From positions 1 through 19,831 of the forward strand of contig VXRS01000240.1 of assembly GCA_009838385.1 (NCBI GenBank): 19,831 bases of DNA. The letters are read 5' to 3'. Both the position numbers and the translations under genes were made by a program. The notes under the pieces were generated by a model. That model made no database searches and was not told where the DNA came from. It worked only from the letters and a program-made list of their open reading frames with translations. Source of the DNA: Dehalococcoidia bacterium. GTDB lineage: Bacteria > Chloroflexota > Dehalococcoidia > Tepidiformales > Tepidiformaceae. Below are positions 6,275 to 13,509 of the stretch, piece by piece (positions within the stretch are counted from its first letter, which is position 1; every line of letters starts with the position of its first letter).

Positions 6275-7383
6275 GCAGCGGAGACTCCCTCACCGAGCTG
6301 ACCGCAACCCTTGAGGTCGAGGAGCTCGGCACGGGCCGCACCGGTCCGACCCTCGACCTGCCTGACGACATCGCCGTCGTCAGCCGGGAGTTCGCCGCCC
6401 GTGGCTGGTCCGACGGCCTCCCCGTCATTCCCCCCACCGAGGAAAGCGTCGCCGCGATGCTCGGTGGCACGGCCCGCGACCCTCTCGAGGTCATCGGCAT
6501 CCTTCCGCCCCGCCGCGGCGAGGCCACCGTTCACGCCATCGCCGTCAACGCCGTCATGGCCGGCTGCGTCCCGGAGCACATGCCCGTGCTCATCGCCGCT
6601 GTGCGTGCCATCGCCCACCCCGAGTTCAACCTCTCCGGGGTCAATGCCACGACCCATCCCGTCTCCCTCTTCCTGCTGGTCAGCGGACCCATGGCGGGCG
6701 AGCTCGGCATCCACTCGGGAAGCGGCTGTTTCGGCCCCGGCTTCGCCGCCAACGCGACCCTTGGGCGCGCCCTCCGACTGCTGCAGCTCACGGTTTCGGG
6801 GGCGTGGCCCGGCCGTGGCGACCGCTCTACCCAGGCGACTCCCGCCAAGCTCGCCTTCTGCGCTACTGAGAACCTCGAGGAGAGCCCCTGGCCTCCCTTC
6901 CACACCACCCGCGGCTTCGAACCCGGCGAGAACGCCGTCACCGTCTTCGGCACCGAGGGCCCCCACAACATCCAGGACCATGGCAGCAACACGGCCCTCG
7001 GCATCATGCTCACCATCGCCGGCTCCATGTCACAGGCGGGAAGCAACAACATCCTCTCGCGAGGCTCGCCCGTCCTCGCCTTCGGACCCGAGCACGCCGC
7101 CACCGTCGCAGCCGAGGGCTGGTCCCGCGAGGACATCCAGCGCTACATTTTCGAGAACGCCCGCTACCCGCTGACCGAGCTCTCCGACGAGCTCTTCCAG
7201 GTCATCCAGGAGCACACCGAGCAGGGCATCCCTGTTCCCTTCTTCGAGCGCGACGCCCTCGCCCCCATCGCCGACGGTCCCGAGCATATCCACGTCATCG
7301 TGGCTGGCGGACCGGGCAAGCACTCCTCGTGGCTCCCCACCTTTGGAAACATGACCCGCCCCGTCACGATGTCGGTCGACTAG
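6271..7383 (+). CDS. Conserved-looking protein of unrecognised function, partner of the UGSC selenoprotein
   Basis: A 370-residue protein starting at GTG 6271, whose first four bases (GTGA) overlap the selenoprotein stop. Such overlaps imply translational coupling and close stoichiometry. I do not recognise a named enzyme family. Visible features are RGWSDGLPVIPPTEE near residue 45, Cys99 (MAGCVPEH), Cys153 in HSGSGCFGPGFAAN, Cys197 (AFCATENLEE), then EGPHNIQDHGS and a Ser/Asn-rich AGSMSQAGSNN stretch. There is no signal peptide or membrane helix. It is probably cytoplasmic with an alpha/beta fold rich in Gly turns. The coupling suggests it acts with the UGSC protein, either as its redox substrate or partner, or as the catalytic subunit served by it; that is inference. 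The C-terminus ends cleanly at TAG 7381-7383. Confidence 0.85.
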   Translation: MSSGDSLTELTATLEVEELGTGRTGPTLDLPDDIAVVSREFAARGWSDGLPVIPPTEESVAAMLGGTARDPLEVIGILPPRRGEATVHAIAVNAVMAGCVPEHMPVLIAAVRAIAHPEFNLSGVNATTHPVSLFLLVSGPMAGELGIHSGSGCFGPGFAANATLGRALRLLQLTVSGAWPGRGDRSTQATPAKLAFCATENLEESPWPPFHTTRGFEPGENAVTVFGTEGPHNIQDHGSNTALGIMLTIAGSMSQAGSNNILSRGSPVLAFGPEHAATVAAEGWSREDIQRYIFENARYPLTELSDELFQVIQEHTEQGIPVPFFERDALAPIADGPEHIHVIVAGGPGKHSSWLPTFGNMTRPVTMSVD

Positions 7384-7454
7384 GCGCGATTTACCCGCTC
7401 AGCAGTTCTCTTGGGTTCTCCGACAGCATCCTCGACCGTGCCGGCCATCGCGAC

Positions 7455-8309
7455 TTACCCCAGCGAGGCTTCGAGCTTGTCGAACGCGGCCATGATGGCG
7501 GCGAAGCGCTCCTCGACGGCCTCGCGGGTTTCCGGGTGCGTGACGATGTAGAGGTCGTTGGCCTTGACCCCCTCGACCACCCGCGCTGCCATCTCCTCCG
7601 GCTCCCGAATGTTCGCGCCGATGATTCGGGGCATCTCCATCCCGGGAGGCAGCTCGAGCGGCGGCCCCATGTCCTCTTCCGACACCGGGCCGCCCGCGGC
7701 CTCGGGCCGGTTGCGCGCCGACTGGCTGATGCGCGTGTTCACCACTCCCGGGCACAGCGCCGAAGCGCCGACCCCCGTCGGCGCGAGCTCGTCGTGAAGC
7801 GTCTCCGTAATGCCGACCACCCCGTATTTCGCGGTCGTGTAGTTGATAACGCCCGGGGCCGCCATTGGCACCAGGCCGGCGATCGACGCCGTGTTCACGA
7901 TGTGCCCTTCGCCCTGCTCCACCAGCCCCGGCAGGAACGCAATAACGCCGTTCACAACCCCCTGCAGGTCGACGTCCAGCACCCAGTCCCATTCGGCCGC
8001 GCTCATCTCTGTTGTGGGTCCGCCTGAGATCACCCCCGCGTTGTTGCACACCACGTGGTACGCGCCCAGCTCCGCCTTCGTCGTCTCCGCCAAAGCCCGC
8101 ACCGAATCGAGATCGGTCACGTCGCAGGTCACCGAGATCGCCCGCCGCCCCTTCGCGCGGACCTCCTCCGTCACCGCCTCCCCGGGCCCGGCCTCGATGT
8201 CGCCGATCGCGATGTCCATCCCCTCGTCCGCGAACGCGAGGGCCATGCACCGTCCGATGCCGCTGCCGCCGCCCGTGATCACCGCGACCTTGCCGTTCAG
8301 TTCCTGCAT
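7455..8309 (-). CDS. Short-chain dehydrogenase/reductase (SDR), copy 1
   Basis: A 284-residue classical SDR from the ATG at 8309. That start has GGAG 6 bases upstream and matches its paralogue, although a GTG one codon earlier is also in frame. It has the NAD(P)-binding TGGGSGIG at 12-19, NNAG, a Ser about residue 142, and the catalytic Tyr157-x-x-x-Lys161 (YTTAK). The Asp in DIEAGPG after the second beta strand favours NAD over NADP. It is closely similar to the SDR at 8389-9240 throughout, including an inserted Pro-rich stretch near residues 205-225 that would sit over the substrate site. It oxidises or reduces an alcohol/ketone; the substrate is unknown. It has its own promoter-like region, which resembles that of the other copy. 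Confidence 0.92.
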   Translation of the reverse strand: MQELNGKVAVITGGGSGIGRCMALAFADEGMDIAIGDIEAGPGEAVTEEVRAKGRRAISVTCDVTDLDSVRALAETTKAELGAYHVVCNNAGVISGGPTTEMSAAEWDWVLDVDLQGVVNGVIAFLPGLVEQGEGHIVNTASIAGLVPMAAPGVINYTTAKYGVVGITETLHDELAPTGVGASALCPGVVNTRISQSARNRPEAAGGPVSEEDMGPPLELPPGMEMPRIIGANIREPEEMAARVVEGVKANDLYIVTHPETREAVEERFAAIMAAFDKLEASLG

Positions 8310-8336
8310 CACTCACTCCACAGTTGGTCGCGCGCG

Positions 8337-8342
8337 AGTCTA
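8337..8342 (-). promoter_or_regulatory. -10 box (TAGACT) of SDR copy 1
   Basis: The minus strand reads TAGACT about 27 bases before the ATG, with GGAG near the start. The surrounding block (CCTG-TAGACT-CGCGCG then ACCAA) is nearly identical to that upstream of SDR copy 2, so promoter and gene were duplicated together. Confidence 0.45.
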
Positions 8343-8388
8343 CAGGCAGGGAACGGGTGGCGCGGGCGGGTGCCCCGTCACCCCGAGG

Positions 8389-9240
8389 CTATGGCTTCCC
8401 GTGCAGCTCCGCCGCCCGGTCGTACGCCGCCATGATGGCGGCGAAGCGCTCCTCCACGGGTCCGCGCGTCTCCGGGTGGGTGACGATGTAGAGCTCGTTG
8501 GTCTTCACCGCCTCGACCACCCGCTGGGCTACCACCTCCGGCTCGATGCTCTCCCCGCCGATGATGCGTGGCGGCTCGAAGTCGGGTGGGAGCTCCGTCG
8601 GTGGTGCCGGCCGGGGTGGAACGGCGTCGGCGTCCGGCCGGTTGCGCGCCGACTCGCCGATGCGCGTGTTCACGATCCCCGGGCAGAGGACCGAGGCGCC
8701 CACGCCCGAGCCCTCCAGCTCGCCGTGCAGCGTCTCGGTGATGCCCATCACGCCGTACTTCGCGGCCGTGTACGAGATGATCCCCGGCGCCGCCAGCGGG
8801 ATCAGCCCCGCCATCGACGACGTGTTCACGATGTGCCCGTCGCCCTGCTCCACCAAGCCCGGCAGGAACGCCTGGATGCCGTGCACCACGCCGTCCAGAT
8901 CGACCCCCAGCACCCAGCTCCAGTCCGTATCCGACATCTCAGTCGTGGGGTTGTTCGCCACGACCCCCGCGTTGTTGCAAACCACGTGAGCGCCGCCCAG
9001 CTCCGCCTTCGTCTTCTCCGCCAGGGCCCGCACCGAGGCAATGTCCACCACGTCGCAGGTCACGGCGATGGCCCGCCGGCCCTTAGCCCGGACCTCCTCC
9101 GCCACGGCCTCTGCCGGCCCCGGCTCGATGTCGCCGATGGCGACGTCCATCCCTTCGTCCGCGAAGGCGAGAGCCATCGCCCGTCCGATGCCGCTGCCTC
9201 CGCCCGTCACCACCGCGACCTTGCCGTTCAGTTCCTGCAT
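8389..9240 (-). CDS. Short-chain dehydrogenase/reductase (SDR), copy 2
   Basis: A 283-residue classical SDR starting at ATG 9240, with GGGGAG 6 bases upstream. It carries TGGGSGIG near residues 12-19, NNAG, NTSSMAG and the catalytic YTAAK at 157-161. DIEPGPA after the second strand again suggests NAD preference. It is a tandem duplicate of the downstream SDR (identical start MQELNGKVAV and ending with the shared FAAIMAA helix). The region of greatest divergence is the substrate-loop insert around residues 200-225 and the C-terminal tail. The two may accept different but related substrates. The substrate is not deducible from sequence. Confidence 0.92.
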   Translation of the reverse strand: MQELNGKVAVVTGGGSGIGRAMALAFADEGMDVAIGDIEPGPAEAVAEEVRAKGRRAIAVTCDVVDIASVRALAEKTKAELGGAHVVCNNAGVVANNPTTEMSDTDWSWVLGVDLDGVVHGIQAFLPGLVEQGDGHIVNTSSMAGLIPLAAPGIISYTAAKYGVMGITETLHGELEGSGVGASVLCPGIVNTRIGESARNRPDADAVPPRPAPPTELPPDFEPPRIIGGESIEPEVVAQRVVEAVKTNELYIVTHPETRGPVEERFAAIMAAYDRAAELHGKP

Positions 9241-9265
9241 GACACGCTCCCCGCTTGGTCGCGCG

Positions 9266-9271
9266 AGTCTA
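9266..9271 (-). promoter_or_regulatory. -10 box (TAGACT) of SDR copy 2
   Basis: TAGACT on the minus strand about 25 bases before the ATG, in the same sequence block as the -10 box of SDR copy 1 (8337-8342). Conservation between the two duplicates supports function. No clear -35 is seen. Confidence 0.45.
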
Positions 9272-9300
9272 CAGGCGGGCGGACGGACCGGGCGCTTTCG

Positions 9301-11262
9301 TCAGACCTCCAGGCCCACACCCCGCAGGAATGCGTCCGAGTTGGGCTCCCGCCCGAGGAAGTCGCGTACGAGCTGGTCGCCATCGACCGAGCCGCCCCGC
9401 TCCAGCACCGTGCGGCGGTACTCCGCCCCCAGTTCGGGGTTCAGCAGCCCCGCCTCCTCGAAGCGCGTGAACATGTCGTCTCCGAACACGTGTGACCAGA
9501 GGTAGCCGTAGTAGCGCGCGTCGTACCCGAACAGGTGCCCCCACCCCGACTGGAAGTGCGTCTCGGGCGTGTACGGGAAGGTCGTGATTTCGTGCAGCTC
9601 GCGCGTCGCCGCCGTGCTGTCCCCCTCGAATCCGGGCGCGTGGTAGGCCTGGTCGAGGTGGGCGAAATAGAGCTGCCGCACCATCATCACGCCCGAACTC
9701 AGCGTCTTTGCCGCCAGCATCGCGTCCAGCAGCGAGTCCGGCAGCGGCTCCCCCGTCTCGTAGTGACGCGTGAAGCTGGCCAGCACCTCGCGGTCCCACA
9801 CCCAGTGCTCCAGCATCTGCGAGGGCGCCTCGACGAAGTCGCGCTCCGTGCGCGTGCCGCTGAACCGCCCGTAGGTCGCCCGGGTCAGCGTCTGGTGGAG
9901 GATGTGTCCGAACTCATGGAACAGCGTCTCCACCTCGCTGTGGCGCAGCAGGGACGGCGTATCCGCGGAGGGCTTGGTGAAGTTCGCGACGATCGCGCTC
10001 ACCGGCTTCTGGTACGACCCGTCCGGCAACCGCCGCCCGCCGCGCAGCGTGAAGGCGGCCGCGTGACCGTACGTGTTCGGCCGCGGGAACAGGTCCATGT
10101 AGAAGCGCGCGAACGCCTCGTCGCCGTCCGCCTCGTACACGTCGAAGGCCTGCACGTCGTCGTGCCACACGGGCGCGTCGGGCCGTGCCTCGAAGCGCAC
10201 CCCCAGCAGGTTCTGGCAGACCGCGAACAGCCCGTCCAGGCAGGCATCCAGCGGGAAGTACTGCGCTACCTCGAAGTCGTCGACCGCGAAGCGCGTCTGC
10301 AGCAGCTGGTCGTGGCAGTAGCGCCAGTCCCAGATCTTGACCGGGCCGCCGTTGACCTCCGCCATCAGCGCCACGTCCGCCTCTGCCTTCACCGTCAGCC
10401 GCTCCCGCAGGTCCGCCAGGAACGACCCCACCCGCTCCCGCTCTTTCGACATACACACCTCGTGCGCGTACGAGGCCCACGAGTCGTACCCGAGCAGGGC
10501 CGCCATCTCCCGCCGCGCCGCCAGCGCCCGTTCGAGCACGGCCACGTTCGCATCCCCGCCCTTCACCTGCTCCTTCGCGAACAACGCCCGCCGCAGCTCC
10601 GATGACTGCGCCTTCCCCATGAACGGGAAGAACTCCGGGTAGTCCAGGGACACCCGGAAGCGAGTCTCCCCGGCTGTCTCTTCCGTGCGGAGCGAGTCGA
10701 TGAACGGTTCGGGCAGGCCGGCCATCTCCTCGCGCGAGACGAGGATGCCGTCGTCCCACTCGCTGATGTTCTTCTGGAACTCCACCCCCAGCGACACGAG
10801 CTCATCGCTCAATTCGCGCACCCGCGCCCGCTCCGCCTCCGCCAGCTCGAACCCGTTGCGACGGTAGTCGCGCAACTCGAAGTCGAGCAGTCGCTGCTCG
10901 TCCGGCCCCAGCGCCTCGCCCCGCCCCGCGTAGGCCTTGATCGCCGCGTACAGGTCTTCCCGGAACGAAAGGTCGATCAGGTACTTGTCGATGCGCTCCT
11001 CGGCGGCTCGCCCCGCCTCCCGCAGCTCCGCGTCCGTGGCCACGTACGCCATGAAGGCGTACTGCCCCGACGCCTGCGAGACCCCGTCCGTCGCCGCCTC
11101 CAGCGCCCCCAGCGTGTTCGCGAACGTACGCTCCCCGTCCGGCGTCGCCACGATCACGTCGACCGCCGCGTCGCACGCCGCGATCGCGGCCTCGCACGCC
11201 CCCGTCACCTGTTCCGGCGTCATCGCCGAGAAGTTCGGCAACCCAACATCAACGTCAGCCAT
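9301..11262 (-). CDS. M3-family zinc oligopeptidase
   Basis: A 653-residue cytoplasmic metallopeptidase of the thimet-oligopeptidase/oligopeptidase A type (MEROPS family M3). The zinc site HEFGH is at 449-453 with the third ligand Glu478 in FVEAPSQ, the family signature placed 24 residues after the second His. The N-terminal half (residues 1-400) is helix-rich as in the family, and the length is close to the usual 650-700. Members cut short peptides during intracellular peptide turnover. Start ATG 11262 has GGAGG 7 bases upstream, and a -10-like TACGAT is at 11283-11288 on the minus strand. There is no signal peptide. It lies 58 bases after the exported pseudopeptidase gene and 60 bases before SDR copy 2, all on the same strand, but each with promoter-like sequence. 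Confidence 0.95.
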   Translation of the reverse strand: MADVDVGLPNFSAMTPEQVTGACEAAIAACDAAVDVIVATPDGERTFANTLGALEAATDGVSQASGQYAFMAYVATDAELREAGRAAEERIDKYLIDLSFREDLYAAIKAYAGRGEALGPDEQRLLDFELRDYRRNGFELAEAERARVRELSDELVSLGVEFQKNISEWDDGILVSREEMAGLPEPFIDSLRTEETAGETRFRVSLDYPEFFPFMGKAQSSELRRALFAKEQVKGGDANVAVLERALAARREMAALLGYDSWASYAHEVCMSKERERVGSFLADLRERLTVKAEADVALMAEVNGGPVKIWDWRYCHDQLLQTRFAVDDFEVAQYFPLDACLDGLFAVCQNLLGVRFEARPDAPVWHDDVQAFDVYEADGDEAFARFYMDLFPRPNTYGHAAAFTLRGGRRLPDGSYQKPVSAIVANFTKPSADTPSLLRHSEVETLFHEFGHILHQTLTRATYGRFSGTRTERDFVEAPSQMLEHWVWDREVLASFTRHYETGEPLPDSLLDAMLAAKTLSSGVMMVRQLYFAHLDQAYHAPGFEGDSTAATRELHEITTFPYTPETHFQSGWGHLFGYDARYYGYLWSHVFGDDMFTRFEEAGLLNPELGAEYRRTVLERGGSVDGDQLVRDFLGREPNSDAFLRGVGLEV

Positions 11263-11282
11263 GGTCCAGCCTCCGGCGCGGA

Positions 11283-11288
11283 ATCGTA
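11283..11288 (-). promoter_or_regulatory. Candidate -10 box (TACGAT) of the M3 peptidase gene
   Basis: TACGAT on the minus strand, 20 bases before the ATG at 11262, with the ribosome-binding GGAGG between. It matches TANNNT; no -35 box is evident. Confidence 0.35.
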
Positions 11289-11320
11289 CCGGCTGCGTGC
11301 TGAACGCGGGTCCAGTCCTG

Positions 11321-13480
11321 CTATTGGGGACAGCCTCCGTCTGCCGGAGGTTCCGGAAGGCGGATTTCGATGCCGGTCGTGCTGTCGATGGCGGGGTCTA
11401 GCACTGTCGCGTCCTCCAGCGACGGTGTTGTCCCCTCCGCGTCGTGGTACCACCTGCGCTCGCAGGTTTCGACTCGCACACCGAGAATGTAGGCGTCCTG
11501 GCGCGCCTCCAGGGTGAATGTGCCGTCGCTGTCACTCGTCCCGAAGGCGAGCCCCTTCCCATCCGCGGAGTGTGCCGAAACCTGGGCGCCAGGAACCGGG
11601 TTGCCAACCGAGTCGTAGATCGTGCCTTCGATCGCGATCCGGGTCGCCGGCAGAACGACCTCAAGCCCGATGGCCCGAAGCACGTCGCCGAGGTCGTCAC
11701 GATCGACCACAAGAGGCTTCGCATCGTCACGATCGGGGACCAGCTTCACCGCCAGGCTCGGGGGAACCACCGTCCAGCCCGCGAACCAGCCCAGGGGTTC
11801 CCCTTCCTGCGAGAAGGAGAGCAGGTAGGAGCCGTCCCGCACGTCGAGTGAGAACGAGCCCGCCTCGTCGCTCAGCGCCTTTGCTGCGGAGCGGCGACTT
11901 GTCGTGGAGAAGGCCTCCGCCTGAACACCGCCGATGCTGGCCCCATCGGTGTCACGGATGACCCCCTGGATGCTCGAGCACAATCTCGTGAACTGGACTC
12001 GCAGGTCGGCTCCCCGGGGAGAGCTCCTGATGAGTTCCGCCTCTGCCTGGGAGCTGGCGATCCGTCCGTACCGCCCATACCAGCCGATGTGGCAGGTTCC
12101 GACATGGAACGACAGCAGGTACGAGCCTTCCGGCACCTCGACGTCGAACGTGGTGGGTCCCGACACGCCTCCCCCCCGCGCGACCACCTTCCCATCGGGC
12201 GTATGGATCGCAACCCCGATGGAGGGAAGAGGCTTCGCCGAAGCGTCGACAAACGTCCCGGTGATGCGATGGGTCACCGGGGCTACGTCGGCCCGGTAGG
12301 TCTCGAACGCCTGGTAGAACTCGGTCACCGAGAGACCGAATGCGGCCTTGAACCGTGACGGCCACGCCGACGGCCGCTCCTGTGCGTAGAAGTTGAACAG
12401 CGCCTCCTCGCCCGCATGGTTGACGAGCCAGTCGACCGCCAGGTGGGACAGCGCATGGGTTCTCGCGGTTCGAACCGACCCTTCGTTCCAGAACCGCTCC
12501 AGGGGAAGGGCGGTCTCCCTCGCAACGGGAATGACCGTGTGGCGCAGCCTGGTCTCGTAGCTCTGGAAGGCGCGCCACGCTTCGTACCGCCCCGACCAGT
12601 ACGCTGCCGCTCCCACGGCCAGCCAGTCAGGCTCGTTGTTCTCGCGTCCGTTGCGTCTCCCCAGTTCGTCCTGGAGCGCGTGGACGTACTCGTAGGGGAG
12701 GGAGTCGAGACAGACGCTGTTGAGGAACACCGTCCCGTGCACGTACTCGCTGCACGCGGCGTAGTCATGGCCAAAGCGGATGCGTAACTCCGAGACCCCC
12801 ACTCCCAGTTGTCGTCCGAAGTAGGTGACGACGCTGTCGACCTCCCTGTTGAGCGGTCCCCGCCGGTGCTTCGGCACCGAGAAGCCAAAGATCGCGATCG
12901 GCGGCGTGTCCAACTGCCACCACTCTTTCAGCGACGACACACGCAACCAGAAGGCCCTCCCGGTGCGGAGAGTCGTGAGAGCGTCGCTATCAATCCCCTG
13001 TGCCTCCACCACGACGTCCCCCAGCACCTCAAGGGCTTCGTCAGCTGCGATCCCGTCGGGGCCGGCCCAGGTGACGAGATTCCAGCCGGGCCGGAGCGTG
13101 GTCGCCCCAGTCCTGGGGTTCAGCGGACGTGTCCACTCCACAGCCTCCGTCCCGCCCAGGTAGAGGAACAGGCCCATCCCGGGAGTCAGCGTCGTGAGGC
13201 CGTGCGCCTGTCCGAAGTCCTCCCGGAAAGCCCCGGAGAACCGGTGTCTGAGCGTGTCCCACGAGTAGACCGCTTCCAGCCGCGGTATCGCCTCGAAGAT
13301 CGCCGAGACTCCCGCCTCATCCTCTGTCCACCCCGCAAGATTCCACCCCGGCTGCAGTACCGTGGTCACCGTGTCGGTCGAGGCCTCCTCCGCGTCTGCG
13401 GTTCCGCGTCCTACCCCGACGCCCGAGGCGACCAGCAAGAGTGCGGCGAGTAAGACCAGCCGAGGCCTCGCGCGCAGCAT
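11321..13480 (-). CDS. Secreted gluzincin-like protein with degenerate zinc site and carboxypeptidase-regulatory-like modules
   Basis: A 719-residue exported protein. An N-terminal signal sequence (about residues 1-30) is followed by two GWNL(A/V)xW modules beginning near residues 45 and 132. Next is a peptidase-MA-like domain (about 200-390), then three carboxypeptidase-regulatory-like beta modules beginning near 405, 503 and 617. In the domain where its paralogue has HEYVH, this protein has YEYVH (263-267), and the Glu three residues after the Trp is Val289 (DWLAVGAA). Two of three zinc ligands are therefore lost, although Glu264 and His267 remain. It is probably a non-catalytic binding protein derived by duplication from the 1375-residue gene upstream, which has a similar start region. 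No Shine-Dalgarno is seen; TAGGGT lies 6 bases before the ATG. Function is unknown. Confidence 0.82.
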   Translation of the reverse strand: MLRARPRLVLLAALLLVASGVGVGRGTADAEEASTDTVTTVLQPGWNLAGWTEDEAGVSAIFEAIPRLEAVYSWDTLRHRFSGAFREDFGQAHGLTTLTPGMGLFLYLGGTEAVEWTRPLNPRTGATTLRPGWNLVTWAGPDGIAADEALEVLGDVVVEAQGIDSDALTTLRTGRAFWLRVSSLKEWWQLDTPPIAIFGFSVPKHRRGPLNREVDSVVTYFGRQLGVGVSELRIRFGHDYAACSEYVHGTVFLNSVCLDSLPYEYVHALQDELGRRNGRENNEPDWLAVGAAAYWSGRYEAWRAFQSYETRLRHTVIPVARETALPLERFWNEGSVRTARTHALSHLAVDWLVNHAGEEALFNFYAQERPSAWPSRFKAAFGLSVTEFYQAFETYRADVAPVTHRITGTFVDASAKPLPSIGVAIHTPDGKVVARGGGVSGPTTFDVEVPEGSYLLSFHVGTCHIGWYGRYGRIASSQAEAELIRSSPRGADLRVQFTRLCSSIQGVIRDTDGASIGGVQAEAFSTTSRRSAAKALSDEAGSFSLDVRDGSYLLSFSQEGEPLGWFAGWTVVPPSLAVKLVPDRDDAKPLVVDRDDLGDVLRAIGLEVVLPATRIAIEGTIYDSVGNPVPGAQVSAHSADGKGLAFGTSDSDGTFTLEARQDAYILGVRVETCERRWYHDAEGTTPSLEDATVLDPAIDSTTGIEIRLPEPPADGGCPQ

Positions 13481-13486
13481 GACCGC

Positions 13487-13492
13487 ACCCTA
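13487..13492 (-). promoter_or_regulatory. Leaderless-type extended -10 (TGCTAGGGT) of the 719-residue gene
   Basis: The minus strand reads TGC-TAGGGT followed by exactly six bases and the ATG at 13480. The same arrangement with TAGGCT precedes the paralogous gene at 17637. The extended TGn motif may compensate for the absence of a -35 box. It suggests a leaderless mRNA made independently of the upstream gene. Confidence 0.5.
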
Positions 13493-13509
13493 GCACCGAG
13501 GCGAGACGG

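Noticed and set aside
7843..9495. 550-codon open frame on the + strand
   Set aside because: Antisense to both SDRs and the end of the M3 peptidase; low-complexity Arg/His/Pro composition. The minus-strand genes have full catalytic motifs.
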